Source: Clavaria fumosa (taxonomy: Eukaryota > Basidiomycota > Agaricomycetes > Agaricales > Clavariaceae). From it: 64,000 nucleotides of DNA. Positions 41,219 through 52,279 of the stretch are shown piece after piece. The notes under the pieces were generated by a model. That model made no database searches. It was not told the DNA's origin and saw only the letters and a list, made by a program, of their open reading frames with translations. Position 1 is the stretch's first letter. Each line of letters starts with the position of its first letter. The DNA lies in the NCBI GenBank assembly GCA_951802425.1, contig OX637802.1, positions 1,364,001 through 1,428,000 on the forward strand. The letters run 5' to 3'. The translations under genes were made by a program, and so were the position numbers.

Positions 41219-41511
41219 TAATACTAAGATCCGCCTGTCCACCCTAGCCCCATGTCCTAACCTGGCTAGCCTGGACCCTTAATCTCAAACTGTGACACAT
41301 TGTCACAGCTCAGCCCCTATCATCCTCTTCTTCTTTACCCTGCCTGCAGTGTGTAACAGAACCATGCAAAATTTTTACTGTGTGTAGATACACATGACCA
41401 GACCTGGAGGAAGTCTACTGTGACCCTCCCCAAGTGATACCGAGTGCCCAAGGCCCAGAACTTTATTTTACAGCCACCATACCCCTCCCAGTGAATCATG
41501 TAGTGTACAGG

Positions 41512-41800
41512 TATCAGACTGGGTCTCACACAACTTAAGTGTAAGGTCATGATGACAATACTAAGATAAGGGGAAAAGAGTACAAAAAGGGAAACAACAA
41601 AGTACTTATAGCAAGAGCCCTGGCACTTGCCAATGTTCCCATGCTCGGTCCCTCAGGTCATGTGATGTGCCCAGGCCCAGGTCATGTGATCTTATGATTA
41701 TGTAATCTGACCACAGCCACAGGTCATGTGACCTTCCAACAACCCTCCCCAGTTTCTCCATAACTCCTCTTTGGGATGGCTTATGTAAGCAATCCTAACA
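41512..41800 (-). mobile_element. solo LTR (family B, inverted) in leader
   Basis: Reads tatcagac ... cctaaca on the plus strand, the inverse of a family-B LTR. It is flanked by the 5-bp duplication acagg (41507-41511, 41801-41805). The leader on both sides joins smoothly. A single LTR with matching duplication is the usual product of LTR-LTR recombination after a full insertion. Confidence 0.95.
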
Positions 41801-42088
41801 ACAGGGCAAGGAAAGGCCCTCTACATAGTCTTCTGTAGTTTCCTGGTCCAGTGGACAGGGCCCTTGCTCTGTGACCATTGTCAGAAGGGTGCACGGGCAA
41901 CTCATTAAGAGTTGTGGAGCAACCACCTGGGACACCATTTGGGCCCCATGCTAGCAATAGTTTCATAGAATAAGAGTTCTATAGGTACATAAGTACCTAG
42001 AAGAGCAGCCTGAGAGGACAGGACTGTTAAGAGATCGATGAAATCCTGAGTGCCAAAGGCCTGGAATTTTATTTTACAGTGCCATAAA

Positions 42089-42661
42089 ATGATGCTGGAC
42101 CTAGCTGTTGCCCCCTTCAATGGGCAGAAAAGGAACTTTCGTACATTCCTCCAATCCCTTTGCCTCCTGTTTATGGCGAACCCGACTGTCTATGCTGTGG
42201 ACCTGGTGAAGGTCCTTTTTGCTCTGAGCAAAATTACTGGAGAAGGATTTGCTGCAGAGTGGGCAAATATGAAGGTGGAAGAGATCCTGGGTAGTGGCAA
42301 GGCCGGAACCTGGGCAGAGTTTGTGGAGGAGATGAAGCAAGTGTTTGATGACCCGAACCACCATGCAACAGCCCTTGCAGATATTGCTGGGTTGAAACAG
42401 GGTGCCATGACAGCACTGGAGTTCTTTGTGAGGTTCAAGACACTGGTCTGTCAAGCAGAGTTGAGTGCAGAGAAGGACTCAGGAATCCTAGTCCATTGGC
42501 TGGAGTTGAACCTGAGTAGGAGGTTGGTGGAGAGAATCTATGGTGTCTCCCCAATGCCAGAGACTTATGGAGAATGGAGGATGCTGGCAGAAAGACTTGA
42601 TGCCCAGCAAAGACGACTGGATGGGATACTCATGGAATGGATACCATGACCCATTGCAACC
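42089..42661 (+). pseudogene. family-B gag, split by KDZ element
   Basis: Gag homologous to 5389-5773/25703 onward (FNGQKRNFRTFLQSL, AEWANMK, V-H-W-L-E-L-N-L-S-R-R-L, D-A-Q-Q-R-R-L-D-G-I-L). ATG at 42089 is downstream of the usual start because the first codons are altered. The frame ends at 42649 shortly before the KDZ insertion; the sequence of the Thr/Pro linker continues after 49930. Confidence 0.85.
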
Positions 42662-43050
42662 CACCTGGGTGGCAGCATTAGCTAAGCTAACTAGCCAGTG
42701 CATAGCCCCCCCCATTGTCAAGCTAACAAGGCTGACGAACCCAGGGGGCCTGTATCAGTGATATTACCAGGGTATCAGCCCTTCAGTAGTACTCACTAAT
42801 CAAGTATTTATGTCCCACGGCCTCCTCCCATCATCCACCTGTGCTCGATGTGACTTCCCACGGCCACATGCCCACTCAACCAACCCTGCTTGCTGTTGAC
42901 ATGACTTCCCACAGTCACATGGTAGTCGACTAACCCTGCTCACTGTCCAAAGCCTTGTGCTCATTGTTGTCAACAATGAGCACAACCATTTCAATGAAAG
43001 TTGGATATTTTTGAGCAGGATTTGCCTGCCTATTGATTACCAAACTATAT

Positions 43051-46000
43051 CTATGTAGTTATAGTCTCCAGACAATCAGACAATTGCAGCATTTCATCAC
43101 ATAGATGGTCATCCTCATCAATCAGGACATCAGGATTACTTTCCGCACTCTCCCCTGCCTCTTGAGTAGTGTTGGGTGCTCCAGGGCCTGAATATCCATC
43201 AAGAGCATATAAGAGTTGCAGCCGTTTGCGGTGGAGGTCATTAATTGCATGTTGAGTCACATATAATAGTTGAATCTCTGCTGCAATGACAGGCTCAGAG
43301 TGTTGTAGATTGGCTACTGTCAAGAGAAGTTGATTGTCCTCATAATCTACCCAGGCATGAAGGCGACGTGCTTCTACAATGAGACGTTTAAACTCTTCTT
43401 GTGCACGGAGGATCTTATGGTACTTCAAAGTGATCTCATGGTTGAGCAGAATTGTCCATGGCTTCATGGCAATGTCATGGCACAAGTATTTGAGGAGTGT
43501 AAATTCGCTGAGTGATGCATAGGTTGTGATCTCTGCATAGGTGTCTGGAGCGGGGCGAGGCAATTATACTTTTCAAGAGCATTGCGGATGGTGGCTGACC
43601 ATCGAACGATTGCCTTGGAGATATGTTTGCACATCTTGTAACCTGTTTCTATGTCATCTCAAGGCTTCCACATAGCCGAAGCCACACACCTGTGCCTGCT
43701 AAGTTTGCCTTTGCCAACTCAAAAAGATGTTGCATGACAAGTCTTTCAAGGTCATCGACAACCCTGTGAAACTGACAATTCTTAAGATTATCTTCTGCCT
43801 TTATAAAGGCAGAATCCTCTCTGGTCCAACACATCTCCAATCCCATCCTTCGTTCTAGGTCATCAACCACATTCATCACAAGGATCAGTTTGTGGTATAC
43901 TGATTGCCTTTCAGCTTCTTGTGCATGGGCATTTGTTTGAAACTGCATTTGGCCAGGTGGCGGAAATGGTGCAGGTATATTATTGAGTAAGAAAAGTGAC
44001 CACACAGGGAATTGAACCCAGGACCTCCCAGATACATGTCGGGTGCTCTTAGCCACTGAGCTATATGGTCTCAGTCCAATAGGAGTTGGGGATAGGCTAA
44101 ATACCCCAAGTCCAAACTGTAAACCTAACCCACCTCAACAGGGGGCAGAACAGGTGACTGTGTGGTTGCCTACATTACAACCAACATATATATGATAGGA
44201 AGGGGGCCGTGGTGATGGCACCATAAGCTCGTCTACAGGATTCCTTTATTAGCGTCCATTACGCAGTTAAGAGAATAGACTTACTTGGCATTTGTCAAGT
44301 TCTGGAGTGCCTCCACATAGGAGATGGCAAGGGCATCGTCTTCAGGGCCTTTGGTGAGGCTCTTGAGGTACGCGAACTCCTCTGTGCGCCATGCGATCAA
44401 ATCTTGTGCCGTATATCCATACATTTTGAGGAATGCCTCAACCTCTCCAGTGTAGTTCGTGATGATGGTAAGTGCCTGCTTATAGTTGTTCAATATGAAC
44501 TGGCCTGTCCATGTTCAATGGTCAGGCACTACCATAGACCACATTGGATGCTAATCAACTCACTGAGCTTCTGGTATCGGTCACAGTCCCATTGATCAAA
44601 GTGCAAGTCCAAGAACTGTACCCAGTGAAAATGCGAAGCATGTCAAATGAGCTGAGCTGCTGAATTTGAGGCAGCAAAGATCTGTTCGCAGGTCTCCAGG
44701 TCCTCAAGGCCAATACTGTTAGAATAGAGTGGATGGTTTTGCAATTGGCAAACATGGTTATGGGCATGGCCATGGAAGGCATTGACAACAAGGCGAAGTC
44801 GGTATTTTGCAGCCTTGCCGCTGATGGAGCTAGCAGCGACAGTCGAACTGAATGAGCATGCAATGTCAGATCCAATAACTTGATCATTTTGAAAGACATC
44901 AAGGAGCCTGCTGATGGTTGCCAAACCATACTTTGCTCTATAGAAGGGCATTAGTATAGCAATGGGAGGCATAGCTTCGCATAACTCACAGCTCTCCGCT
45001 CCGTCTCATCTCTGCAACTGTCTCGATGATTCCATGATGACACACACTGACAAAGATCCCCATCTGCTCGAAGACTGATGTTGTTCCTTCTTTTGTTGTG
45101 TTGGCAGCTGTCCAATGGTCAGTACATGATGCAACCACAGCTGCTTTGATCCCATGCTCTGGCTCTTGTGGGCCAAGGCCTTTGTGACGGGCTCAGACAT
45201 CATCTTTAAAGACATCAATGGCTTCAGGAGAGATCCAATATGGACTATTAGCAGAGCGTTCATCTGCATGTCCAGAATCATCAAGTCGCTGGGCTGAGAA
45301 ATTTCCATCAATGCTATGTAATCATGCTGGCACAAGAGAAGGGTCATCGTCTAACTACAGGACAAACATGTTGTTTTTTGTGCCAATGATGAGCAAATCA
45401 CTGACCACAAAACCGCAAGGTGGGCATGAGAATTTGATGTGCCAGTCAGGACCGTCCCGACCAAGCTGCGCAGAAAGAAGAACTTGGACATGGCGAAGAA
45501 TCTCAAGATAGACATCAAATGTGATGCTGAATTGATCATGAAATGACTGCTCATATAAGCGCTTCTGAACATGAGCTTGCAGGCGAATCATCAGAGAAAT
45601 ATGAGGCTTACGTTCTGTAGTGTACAAAGAACCTTGACCATAGATTGGATACTGAATGAAGAGTGACGACAGCGCAGTTGATGGTATAACTCAAGAGTAG
45701 GAAGAGTGACTGCAATGGTTGGATGGAGTGGAGAGCAGCCGAGAAGACTGCATCAGATAAGACAGACATTTGCTTCATAGCGAGCAATGTTTGTATTGGT
45801 ATCAAATGCCTGAGCTACAGGAAAATGAGGTATATATTCTAGGAAACAGTTAGCCATGATGGTACAGGCATGAATATGATTTCCTTACCATATAGACTGA
45901 CTTTCTCAACCTCGAAGTAATGCATATCATACTCAGATAAAGGAGCACCCAACACCAAATGTTTCCAATCAAGATAAGAGGTAATGAGGGCTGGCATTTG

Positions 46001-46511
46001 CTCCATCCATGCGGCATGCATACTGCGGTTTCGATGCAGCTGGCCTGGCTGATGTTGACGTTGGCTTGCAGAATAGCAGAGCCTGGGAAGAGGCAGTGAG
46101 TTAAGGTACACACAGACAATAGAAAATATACTTCATAATAGCATCCCCCTGTGAACTGATAGCTATACCATCATCTGGTTCCTGTTCCGCAATGTCTATC
46201 CATTCGTTACTGGCTCTGCTCACATTATCTTCCATGCTTAGGTCTGTGCCAGTCAAGAGAGCAGCATCTGCTAGATGTTCATGCATCATTCGAGTCAACC
46301 CTATATTGTAAAGTACCATGAGATATAGGGTAATTTGGAAAGGGCACTGTAATGACAGACCTTTGCGCTGAGTGGCCTTTTCTGCCTCCAAGGCAATGCG
46401 CTCCTGTTGGACCTGAGTGAGATTGACACGGGTTGCTGAAAGGCCAGATGCTGTCATGTGCATAGCTCTGACAGAAGTTGAGGAGCACATGAACCGGCAC
46501 TTCTTGGCCAT
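43051..46511 (-). pseudogene. KDZ transposase gene, multi-exon, probably decayed
   Basis: Pieces in transposase order on the minus strand: N-terminus from ATG 46511; a segment with L-D-G-N-F-S-A-Q-R-L (about 45320) and C-T-D-H-W-T-A-A (about 45110); G-S-D-I-A-C-S-F-S-S-T-V-A and V-N-A-F-H-G-H-A-H-N with G-L-E-D-L-E-T-C-E-Q-I-F-A-A-S-N (44643-44972); N-N-Y-K-Q-A-L-T-I-I (44281-44493); E-R-R-M-G-L ... V-M-Q-H-L-F-E-L-A-K-A-N-L-A-G-T-G (43649-43990); and the C-terminus R-A-Q-E-E-F-K-R-L ... I-N-D-L-H-R-K-R-L ... L-D-G-Y-S-G-P (43051-43563). These match the conserved blocks I know from Kyakuja/KDZ transposases. Several frame changes cannot all be introns, and a tRNA-like insert splits one region, so I treat it as a pseudogene. 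Confidence 0.82.
43998..44070 (-). tRNA. tRNA-Thr(TGT)-like sequence, decayed
   Basis: 73 nt on the minus strand with a 7-bp acceptor stem (GACCATA/TGTGGTC, one G-T pair), A box TAGCTCAGTGGC, B box GGTTCAATTCC, and an anticodon arm CCCGA-CATGTAT-CTGGG. The anticodon would be TGT (Thr), but T33 is replaced by A and the stem has an A-C mismatch, with no CCA needed. It lies between two transposase segments, so it is an inserted tRNA pseudogene or the head of a tRNA-derived SINE. Confidence 0.55.
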
Positions 46512-46663
46512 AGTGAGCACAGAGAGATGAAGATGCACGATGAAGCAGTGTTTGACTGCGTTACTATACTGGGATCAATCAGGCTGAACCACTCTGCCAA
46601 CACTTTCTCTACCAACACTTTCTCACCTTCCCCTTGTCTCCTATCTCACCACAACAGCTCCGT

Positions 46664-48758
46664 GATGCGACATTCCCTGGCAAGGATCATAAATGAGGCT
46701 CTAGCGAGGGACCCAGCCTTCAGCAAGGATGCAGCTAATGCAGAAGTGAGCCCATCTCTGTTTGCAATGACATCAATTACTTATGGACCGCAATGAAAGC
46801 TCACCAATGAGATCACTCTTCAAGTGACTTTCCAGGCTGTCTTTGACATTAGCCTCGCTTGGAAGACTCTATACACAGCAGTGCCCCCCTTTAAGCTGCA
46901 AGTCACAAGCTCAGATGATCTGCTCGAGGATGCACAGAATTATTCAGTTATCGATAACATGGAGCATCTCTTCCGTGATGGGCTAGTCTTGCGAGCAAGG
47001 GACCAACTCTACGAGAAGCTAATTGATGAAGCAGAGGCGAAGGCAGTTGATCAGATGTGTGTTCTTGGTGCGCATCTGTGTTCTGATTTGGTAGATCTGC
47101 GCTCACATGCTGGTTCGGGCAACAGACAGTACTGACCTGTCATGTTCTGATGAGCCTCTCATCCCTCAGTTGCCCAGCATTCAACATGGGCAGATTGTGC
47201 AAACAGGTCAGCTCCAACCCATCTATCATAACCGATGGCTCAATTGGTCCAGATTCATCTCAGGCTTCTGACGTAGATGAACTTGGGAGGAATATGGCCA
47301 GGCTGTTCCATGAGGAGGCACTCTCTGACAGCGGTGCTGATGGCGATGATGGTTTGACTAATAGAGATTGCCCTGTAAGTCACCATTTTGATTTTATTGG
47401 TGATATGGCTAAATCAGTTCAGCTGACAACCGCCAAGCCGCCCCATTGCCTGGATACATTGCGCCAGTCCCTCGTTATCACAAGCAAAGGATGCTACAAG
47501 TTGGTGACTCAGAGCAAGCCTCACCGTGTGGACTTGAAATGACATGGCAAAGAAAATGCGATGCTTTCTAATGTGCATGGGCATGACACTCTTCATAAGC
47601 AACAGTAAGGCATCTTCATGTCTTCATTGCTGATGCTAACTGCCCTGTGTTAGAATGACACAAGAAGGGTTTTTATTGCTACTGCAGAGTTGGGAAATCA
47701 CAAGCAAGATGCGTGATAAGATCCTAAAATGTGTCTTGCTGGAGCCTGGGTTTGAGTATGAGTCTTGGGTTTCAATTCTCTGGAAGTCCAGATTTTCAGA
47801 TGAGCAGATCGATGCCCTCATCTCCCTCATGGAATCATTCTGCTGATGTAACTTGACATTGCATCTAGATTACTGTACCTCACACATGCTACATTGCTAA
47901 CACCTTGTGCCTTCCCAATCCTTTCTGATTTGGTTTGCTGTCAGCATCCCTCTACCTTTTTCTGTCTGCTATAAAACTGACTGGCCTTGTAGTATATACT
48001 GTGCTGTACTGTGTGCATCCCCCTATCACATGCTTCAGTTGTTGAATGTCTGGTTGAATGCGCTACATTGAACACTTGTGCTTTCACCTATGGTACTCAT
48101 TACCTCTCCCAAAGTGGCCCAGGTAAAAGTGAGGCTTACCCAACTTCAAAAAGAAAATAGGCGTGTTCACTTGGCCAATCTCACAAATGATGTGCTTCAA
48201 GCTCGTCAACAGCATGAGGTTAGGGTGCAAGAAATTGCGACAAAACATGGCCAGTATATATCTCTAATGCTTTTAGAACCATTATTATTGATGGCATTAT
48301 CCAGGACAAAGAAATGGACAAGCATGCAGCTGCTTCTGGGGTGTGTGAAGAAACGTCACGCCGTAAATTGCTGGAATGCTTTCCTCAGCAAGAAAGTGAA
48401 AGAGGCAAATAAAGGTGACCTTAATCCTTTCTATTGTGTCGAGGCACTGATAGGAGTAGATCAAGCACCCAATGAATGTTACAAGCTGCATGAATATCTT
48501 GAAAAGCATGTCGGAGGACTCCAGGCTGAGTTTAACTTGCTTAGCGGCGAAGAGATAAAGAATCTTGAGGATGAATTGCAGCAAAAACGCAATGACAGAG
48601 ATCAGCAGACCACGATCTGGGCCATTCCACATAGTCTACAGAAGAATGTTGATGTGACCTTCAAGGCAATGAATCAAGAGGTATATTTGCTGTATTTTGG
48701 AAGCCTGCTTGCTGATGATGCAATAGTGGGAGAGAATTTGTGCACAGACAGGGGTTGA
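46664..48758 (+). pseudogene. KDZ-companion frames (unknown protein)
   Basis: Plus-strand open pieces (46664-46796, 46824-47135, 47150-47542, 48078-48758), divergent from the transposase start at 46511. The first begins M-R-H-S-L-A-R-I-I-N-E-A-L. The last contains R-H-A-V-N-C-W-N-A-F-L-S-K-K-V-K, which looks like an N-x-W-N-A-F HMG-box-like helix, followed by a charged coiled-coil. Exon borders are not resolved and several stops interrupt. This looks like a second gene of the element, but I cannot assign a function. Confidence 0.4.
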
Positions 48759-49131
48759 AGGCTTCTATTTTGCAGTTTGCAATGATGTCACCCACTACCA
48801 CAAGCCACGACTTTTTGTGTCTCCTGCGGCAGAAAAGTTTCTGAAGGAAGCCTTAGGCATGACAACGAAGGACCTGGCACTGAAGTTCGAATCCTGGATG
48901 GTTGGTAGTCTTGGTGAGGGTGTTACTTGGCCAAACCTCGAAGCCCATCTCATTTTTTGAAGACCAGGGTCCTGTGTGCCGTCTATCACGGTCCAAAGTG
49001 CTAAGTAACTGTCGAAAAGCTATTCAGGCAGGTCTTGGTGAGTCCTGCATTGATATATAGTCACTTGTCGCTCATCAATATATGCAGATGATATCCTCCT
49101 GTCCCATGGACTTGTTAAGAAGACAGTCCAA

Positions 49132-49437
49132 ATGAATTACAACAACTATGAGCTGAAGATTGTCAAACTCTATGGCGTTGCGCTTGAGGGCTGGCCAGGC
49201 AGAAATATCTGCAATCCCAGCAGCATTGGCCGCTGTGTTGACATGGAATCGCTTCACCAATCTCTCGCAGGGGGCATTTGTAAGTGGGTGAAACTAACGG
49301 AGGAACAGTCAGATGCGAGAATGAAAGCTCGGCTTGCGAAAGGGGAAATTTCTAGGTCTAAGATGTGTGCCCAACACAAACCCACCATGGCCCTGGGTGA
49401 GGAGAAAACAGATGATCAGGGAAGCAACAGTGAATAA
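49132..49437 (+). CDS. C-terminal part of KDZ-companion protein
   Basis: Open frame of about 100 codons with N-Y-N-N-Y-E-L-K-I-V-K-L-Y-G-V-A-L-E-G-W-P, then N-P-S-S-I-G, G-G-I-C-K-W-V-K-L-T-E-E-Q and a basic tail. I recall the Y-G-V-x-L-x-G-W-P ... C-K-W-V-x-L pattern from uncharacterised mushroom proteins, but cannot verify it. Located just inside the right terminal inverted repeat; probably the 3' exon of the plus-strand gene. Confidence 0.45.
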   Translation: MNYNNYELKIVKLYGVALEGWPGRNICNPSSIGRCVDMESLHQSLAGGICKWVKLTEEQSDARMKARLAKGEISRSKMCAQHKPTMALGEEKTDDQGSNSE

Positions 49438-49929
49438 TTAGATATTATCCTCCCTTGTTGGTCAGTTATTGACCTGGACTCCAATGGCTTCAAAATGTAG
49501 TAGTGGTGTTATATTTCAATGCATTGATTCACACTATATGTTGCCATCAATAGGCAGGCAAATCCTGCTCAAAAATATCCAACTTTCATTGAAATGGTTG
49601 TGCTCATTGTTGACAACGATGAGCACAAGGCTTTGGACAGCGAGCAGGGTTAGTCGACTACCATGTGACTGTGGGAAGTCGCATCAACAGCGAGCGGGGT
49701 TGGTTGAGTGGGCATGTGGCCGTGGGAAGTCGCATCGAGCACAGGTGGACAATGGGAGGAGGCTGTGGGACATAAATACTTGATTAGTGAGTACTACTGA
49801 AGGGCTGATACCGTGGTAATATCACTGATACAGGCCCCCTGGGTTCGTCAGCCTTGTTAGCTTGACAATGGGGGGGGCTATGCACCGGCTAGTTAGCTTA
49901 GCTAATGCTGCCACCCAGGTGTTGCAACC

Positions 49930-50406
49930 TCTGCATGACCTTTCACGACCCCTGCGAGACCTGCAGCGACCCTACCACAACCTGGCACAACCTTTCCGCA
50001 GCCTCTGGATGTGGCCATGGCCTGAGGATGGGCCCCTGCTGATGAGAGATGTTGTTTCCAATGCCACTGGACTGGCCATGCTGTCTGATTCTGCCCCCTG
50101 CCCAATACGCATCTGCAGGTCCCAAGGGCCCAAACCCGTGCAGTACCATGTGCCCCCCAAATGGTGGAGGGATATGAGAAAGAGATTGCATGGCTCTGAG
50201 CCTGCATAGAGCTGTATGAGAGAGAGAGGAGGACTCCCACTGGGGAGAAGAACTGTGCCAGCCCCCTTTCTGTCCCTGTGCCCACTGCAAGTATACCCTG
50301 ATATACTATCTTGCAGCAGAGACATACCCGAATTGGGGCTGAGGTGAAGGAGGAAGTGAGGCTGGCAGAGTGCCCAACCATGGTGCAGCCAGAAGTGGGG
50401 AAATGC
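49930..50406 (+). pseudogene. family-B gag linker, knuckle and pol start (remnant)
   Basis: Continues the gag from 42661 after the KDZ element. It is similar to 25960-26400, including the sequence for the zinc knuckle (Cys and Arg codons changed by C-to-T/G-to-A), the end of gag and P-R/D-Y-T-I-L-Q. In-frame stops are present (for example tga near 50198). It ends at 50406, where the inverted-repeat element starts. Confidence 0.8.
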
Positions 50407-51289
50407 CACCTGATGCTGCCAGATTCTTGCAAGAGTATCTTCTAATTACAATAAATAGCCATTGCAAGATTGAGTGTAGTTACAATACATTTTCTTGCAA
50501 GACTATATTGTCATTACAATGCAGATTACAATACAGACTACAATACAATGCAAGACTGTGACAGTGATTCTGTTCCCAGGCCTGCCCTGCCTATTGCAGG
50601 GTCCCCTGACAAACAATGGCAAACAAAATATGCTAAAAATAAAAACAAAAACTCGAAATTGAGCAGCCCTGTGCCTGGTCCCTCAGGTACAGCTTACCAA
50701 TCAGGCATAGCTGCTTTTGGTAAGCTGCTATGACCATGGGAAAATTTTTGCATGGCTTGCAAAATAAGACCTTTTATACACCAAAAAATCAGCAAAAATC
50801 AGGAGATTCCAAATCTGGACACCCCACATTTGTATCTGCCTTGACACTGAACCAAGGCAGATACAAATGTGGGGTGTCCAGATTTGGAATCTCCTGATTT
50901 TTGCTGATTTTTTGGTGTATAAAAGGTCTTATTTTGCAAGCCATGCAAAAATTTTCCCATGGTCATAGCAGCTTACCAAAAGCAGCTATGCCTGATTGGT
51001 AAGCTGTACCTGAGGGACCAGGCACAGGGCTGCTCAATTTCGAGTTTTTGTTTTTATTTTTAGCATATTTTGTTTGCCATTGTTTGTCAGGGGACCCTGC
51101 AATAGGCAGGGCAGGCCTGGGAACAGAATCACTGTCACAGTCTTGCATTGTATTGTAGTCTGTATTGTAATCTGCATTGTAATGACAATATAATCTTGCA
51201 AGAAAATGTATTGTAACTACACTCAATCTTGCAATGGCTATTTATTGTAATTAGAAGATACTCTTGCAAGAATCTGGCAGCATCAGGTG
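50407..51289. mobile_element. small palindromic element, 883 bp
   Basis: Near-perfect inverted repeat from cacctgatgctgccagattc at 50407 to its inverse ending at 51289, with a centre at about 50848 and a loop of fewer than 20 nt. The inner 250 bp of each arm are closely related to 8876-9110 and 10150-10385 of the giant foldback. No coding capacity and no clear target duplication. Confidence 0.88.
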
Positions 51290-51542
51290 AGTTTCCAGAG
51301 TTGGACTTCATAGTCATTGTTTTCATCAGCCATGCTTGGTGGTGGTTCAGGTCTAAGGAGAAGGGACCAGTGGTGGATTGATGCCCTGGATTATATACCC
51401 AGCCACAGATTTTGAACTCCAATGAATCTCCGATCCCATTTCTGTCCTCAGATTGCGATCGCCTTGATCCGAACACCCCAATCCAGTCCAGGGGTGGTAA
51501 CAGATCCAGGGCCTCAAGGGCTCAGCCCTGAGAGGGAGATAC
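51290..51542. other. 3' internal end of a gypsy-type element
   Basis: Short internal remnant ending in a purine-rich tract (gagagggagata) directly before a TG-starting LTR. No protein domain recognised in it. Confidence 0.4.
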
Positions 51543-52279
51543 TGTCACGCCTGTGCCAACCAGACTATTCTCCGGCCTTCTCCGGCCTTCTCTGGCCTTC
51601 TCCGGCAGTCTCCGGACCCCTGATCGCAACTCCAGGCTCTCGGACTTATGTCCAGAGCACTGGACTTTACTTGCATGATGTAGTGCAGGATCAGGAAGTG
51701 TGCCTGAAGGGCCACCAACTGATGTCCACACTAGTTGCTGTTGCCTCGGGCAACCAGGAACTGGTCCTGCCCCAGACCCATTGCCCAGACAATTGATGGA
51801 CTCCTGGAAGCATCTGTACAATCATAGTTAGTAGTTTAACATTTGTCCCAATCAGATTCCATCTCCATCTTGTAGTCCCGTTGTTTAGTTTATTTCCTGA
51901 CTCCTGGACATTTCTCCATAGCTACGAACTGATTCCATAGTTGTACCAGAGTTATCTCCGTTGCTAGCATCGCCCTGGACTTTTGTATAAGTACTTGTAG
52001 ATTACAGCCTTGTCTAGCCAGTCTGAATATCAACCCTGCCTACTTGCATTCTACTCCTGCATTGTCTGAAACCCGTTTCCTGCCTTCTCCCAAAATCCGA
52101 GACACTGATCTGCAGAGGGCATTGTTTCAATACGTTCGCCAAGTCTTGTCCGACCCCAAGTCCAACTCTGCCCAAACTCCGGATTGCTCCGCCGCGCCCG
52201 GACTTTGTTATTCTCACCCAGACTTTGCTATTCCCACCTGGACTTTACTCTGCCTGACCTCTGCGACATAGACGTAACA
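51543..52279 (+). mobile_element. LTR of an unrelated LTR retrotransposon, 737 bp
   Basis: Starts tgtcacgcctgtgcc and ends gacatagacgtaaca. A purine-rich tract just before it marks it as a 3' LTR. TATA-like ttgtataagtac near 51985. Includes a short ttctccggcc triple repeat. The flanks gatac and ctctg do not match, as expected if the 5' part of the element is lost. Confidence 0.65.

Larger units (their letters stand above)
42662..49921. mobile_element. KDZ-superfamily DNA transposon, 7.26 kb
   Basis: 376-bp terminal inverted repeats (42662-43037, 49546-49921) starting CACCTGGGTGGCAGC, with the 8-bp target duplication ttgcaacc (42654-42661, 49922-49929). Inside, a KDZ transposase runs on the minus strand (46511 to 43051) and a divergent set of plus-strand frames fills 46600-49440. 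An 8-bp duplication is the norm for KDZ elements, which are abundant in mushroom genomes. The inverted repeats have drifted (many C/T and G/A differences), so the copy is not young. Confidence 0.9.
40930..50406 (+). mobile_element. family-B gypsy remnant with nested solo LTR and KDZ transposon
   Basis: Starts with LTR 40930-41218 and leader, continues with gag (42089-42661), is split by the KDZ element, then resumes at 49930 with the gag linker and the start of pol. It ends near 50406 at the protease-upstream region (E-V-x-K-like), where a palindromic element begins. The knuckle is degraded and several stops are present. Most of pol and the 3' LTR are gone. Confidence 0.85.

Noticed and set aside
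48840..48900. tRNA-like gaagttcgaatcc
   Set aside because: No A box at proper distance and no acceptor stem; likely chance or coding sequence of the KDZ companion.
51422..51796. 124-codon plus-strand frame
   Set aside because: Crosses the border into the 737-bp LTR, Pro/Ser-rich and without domain.
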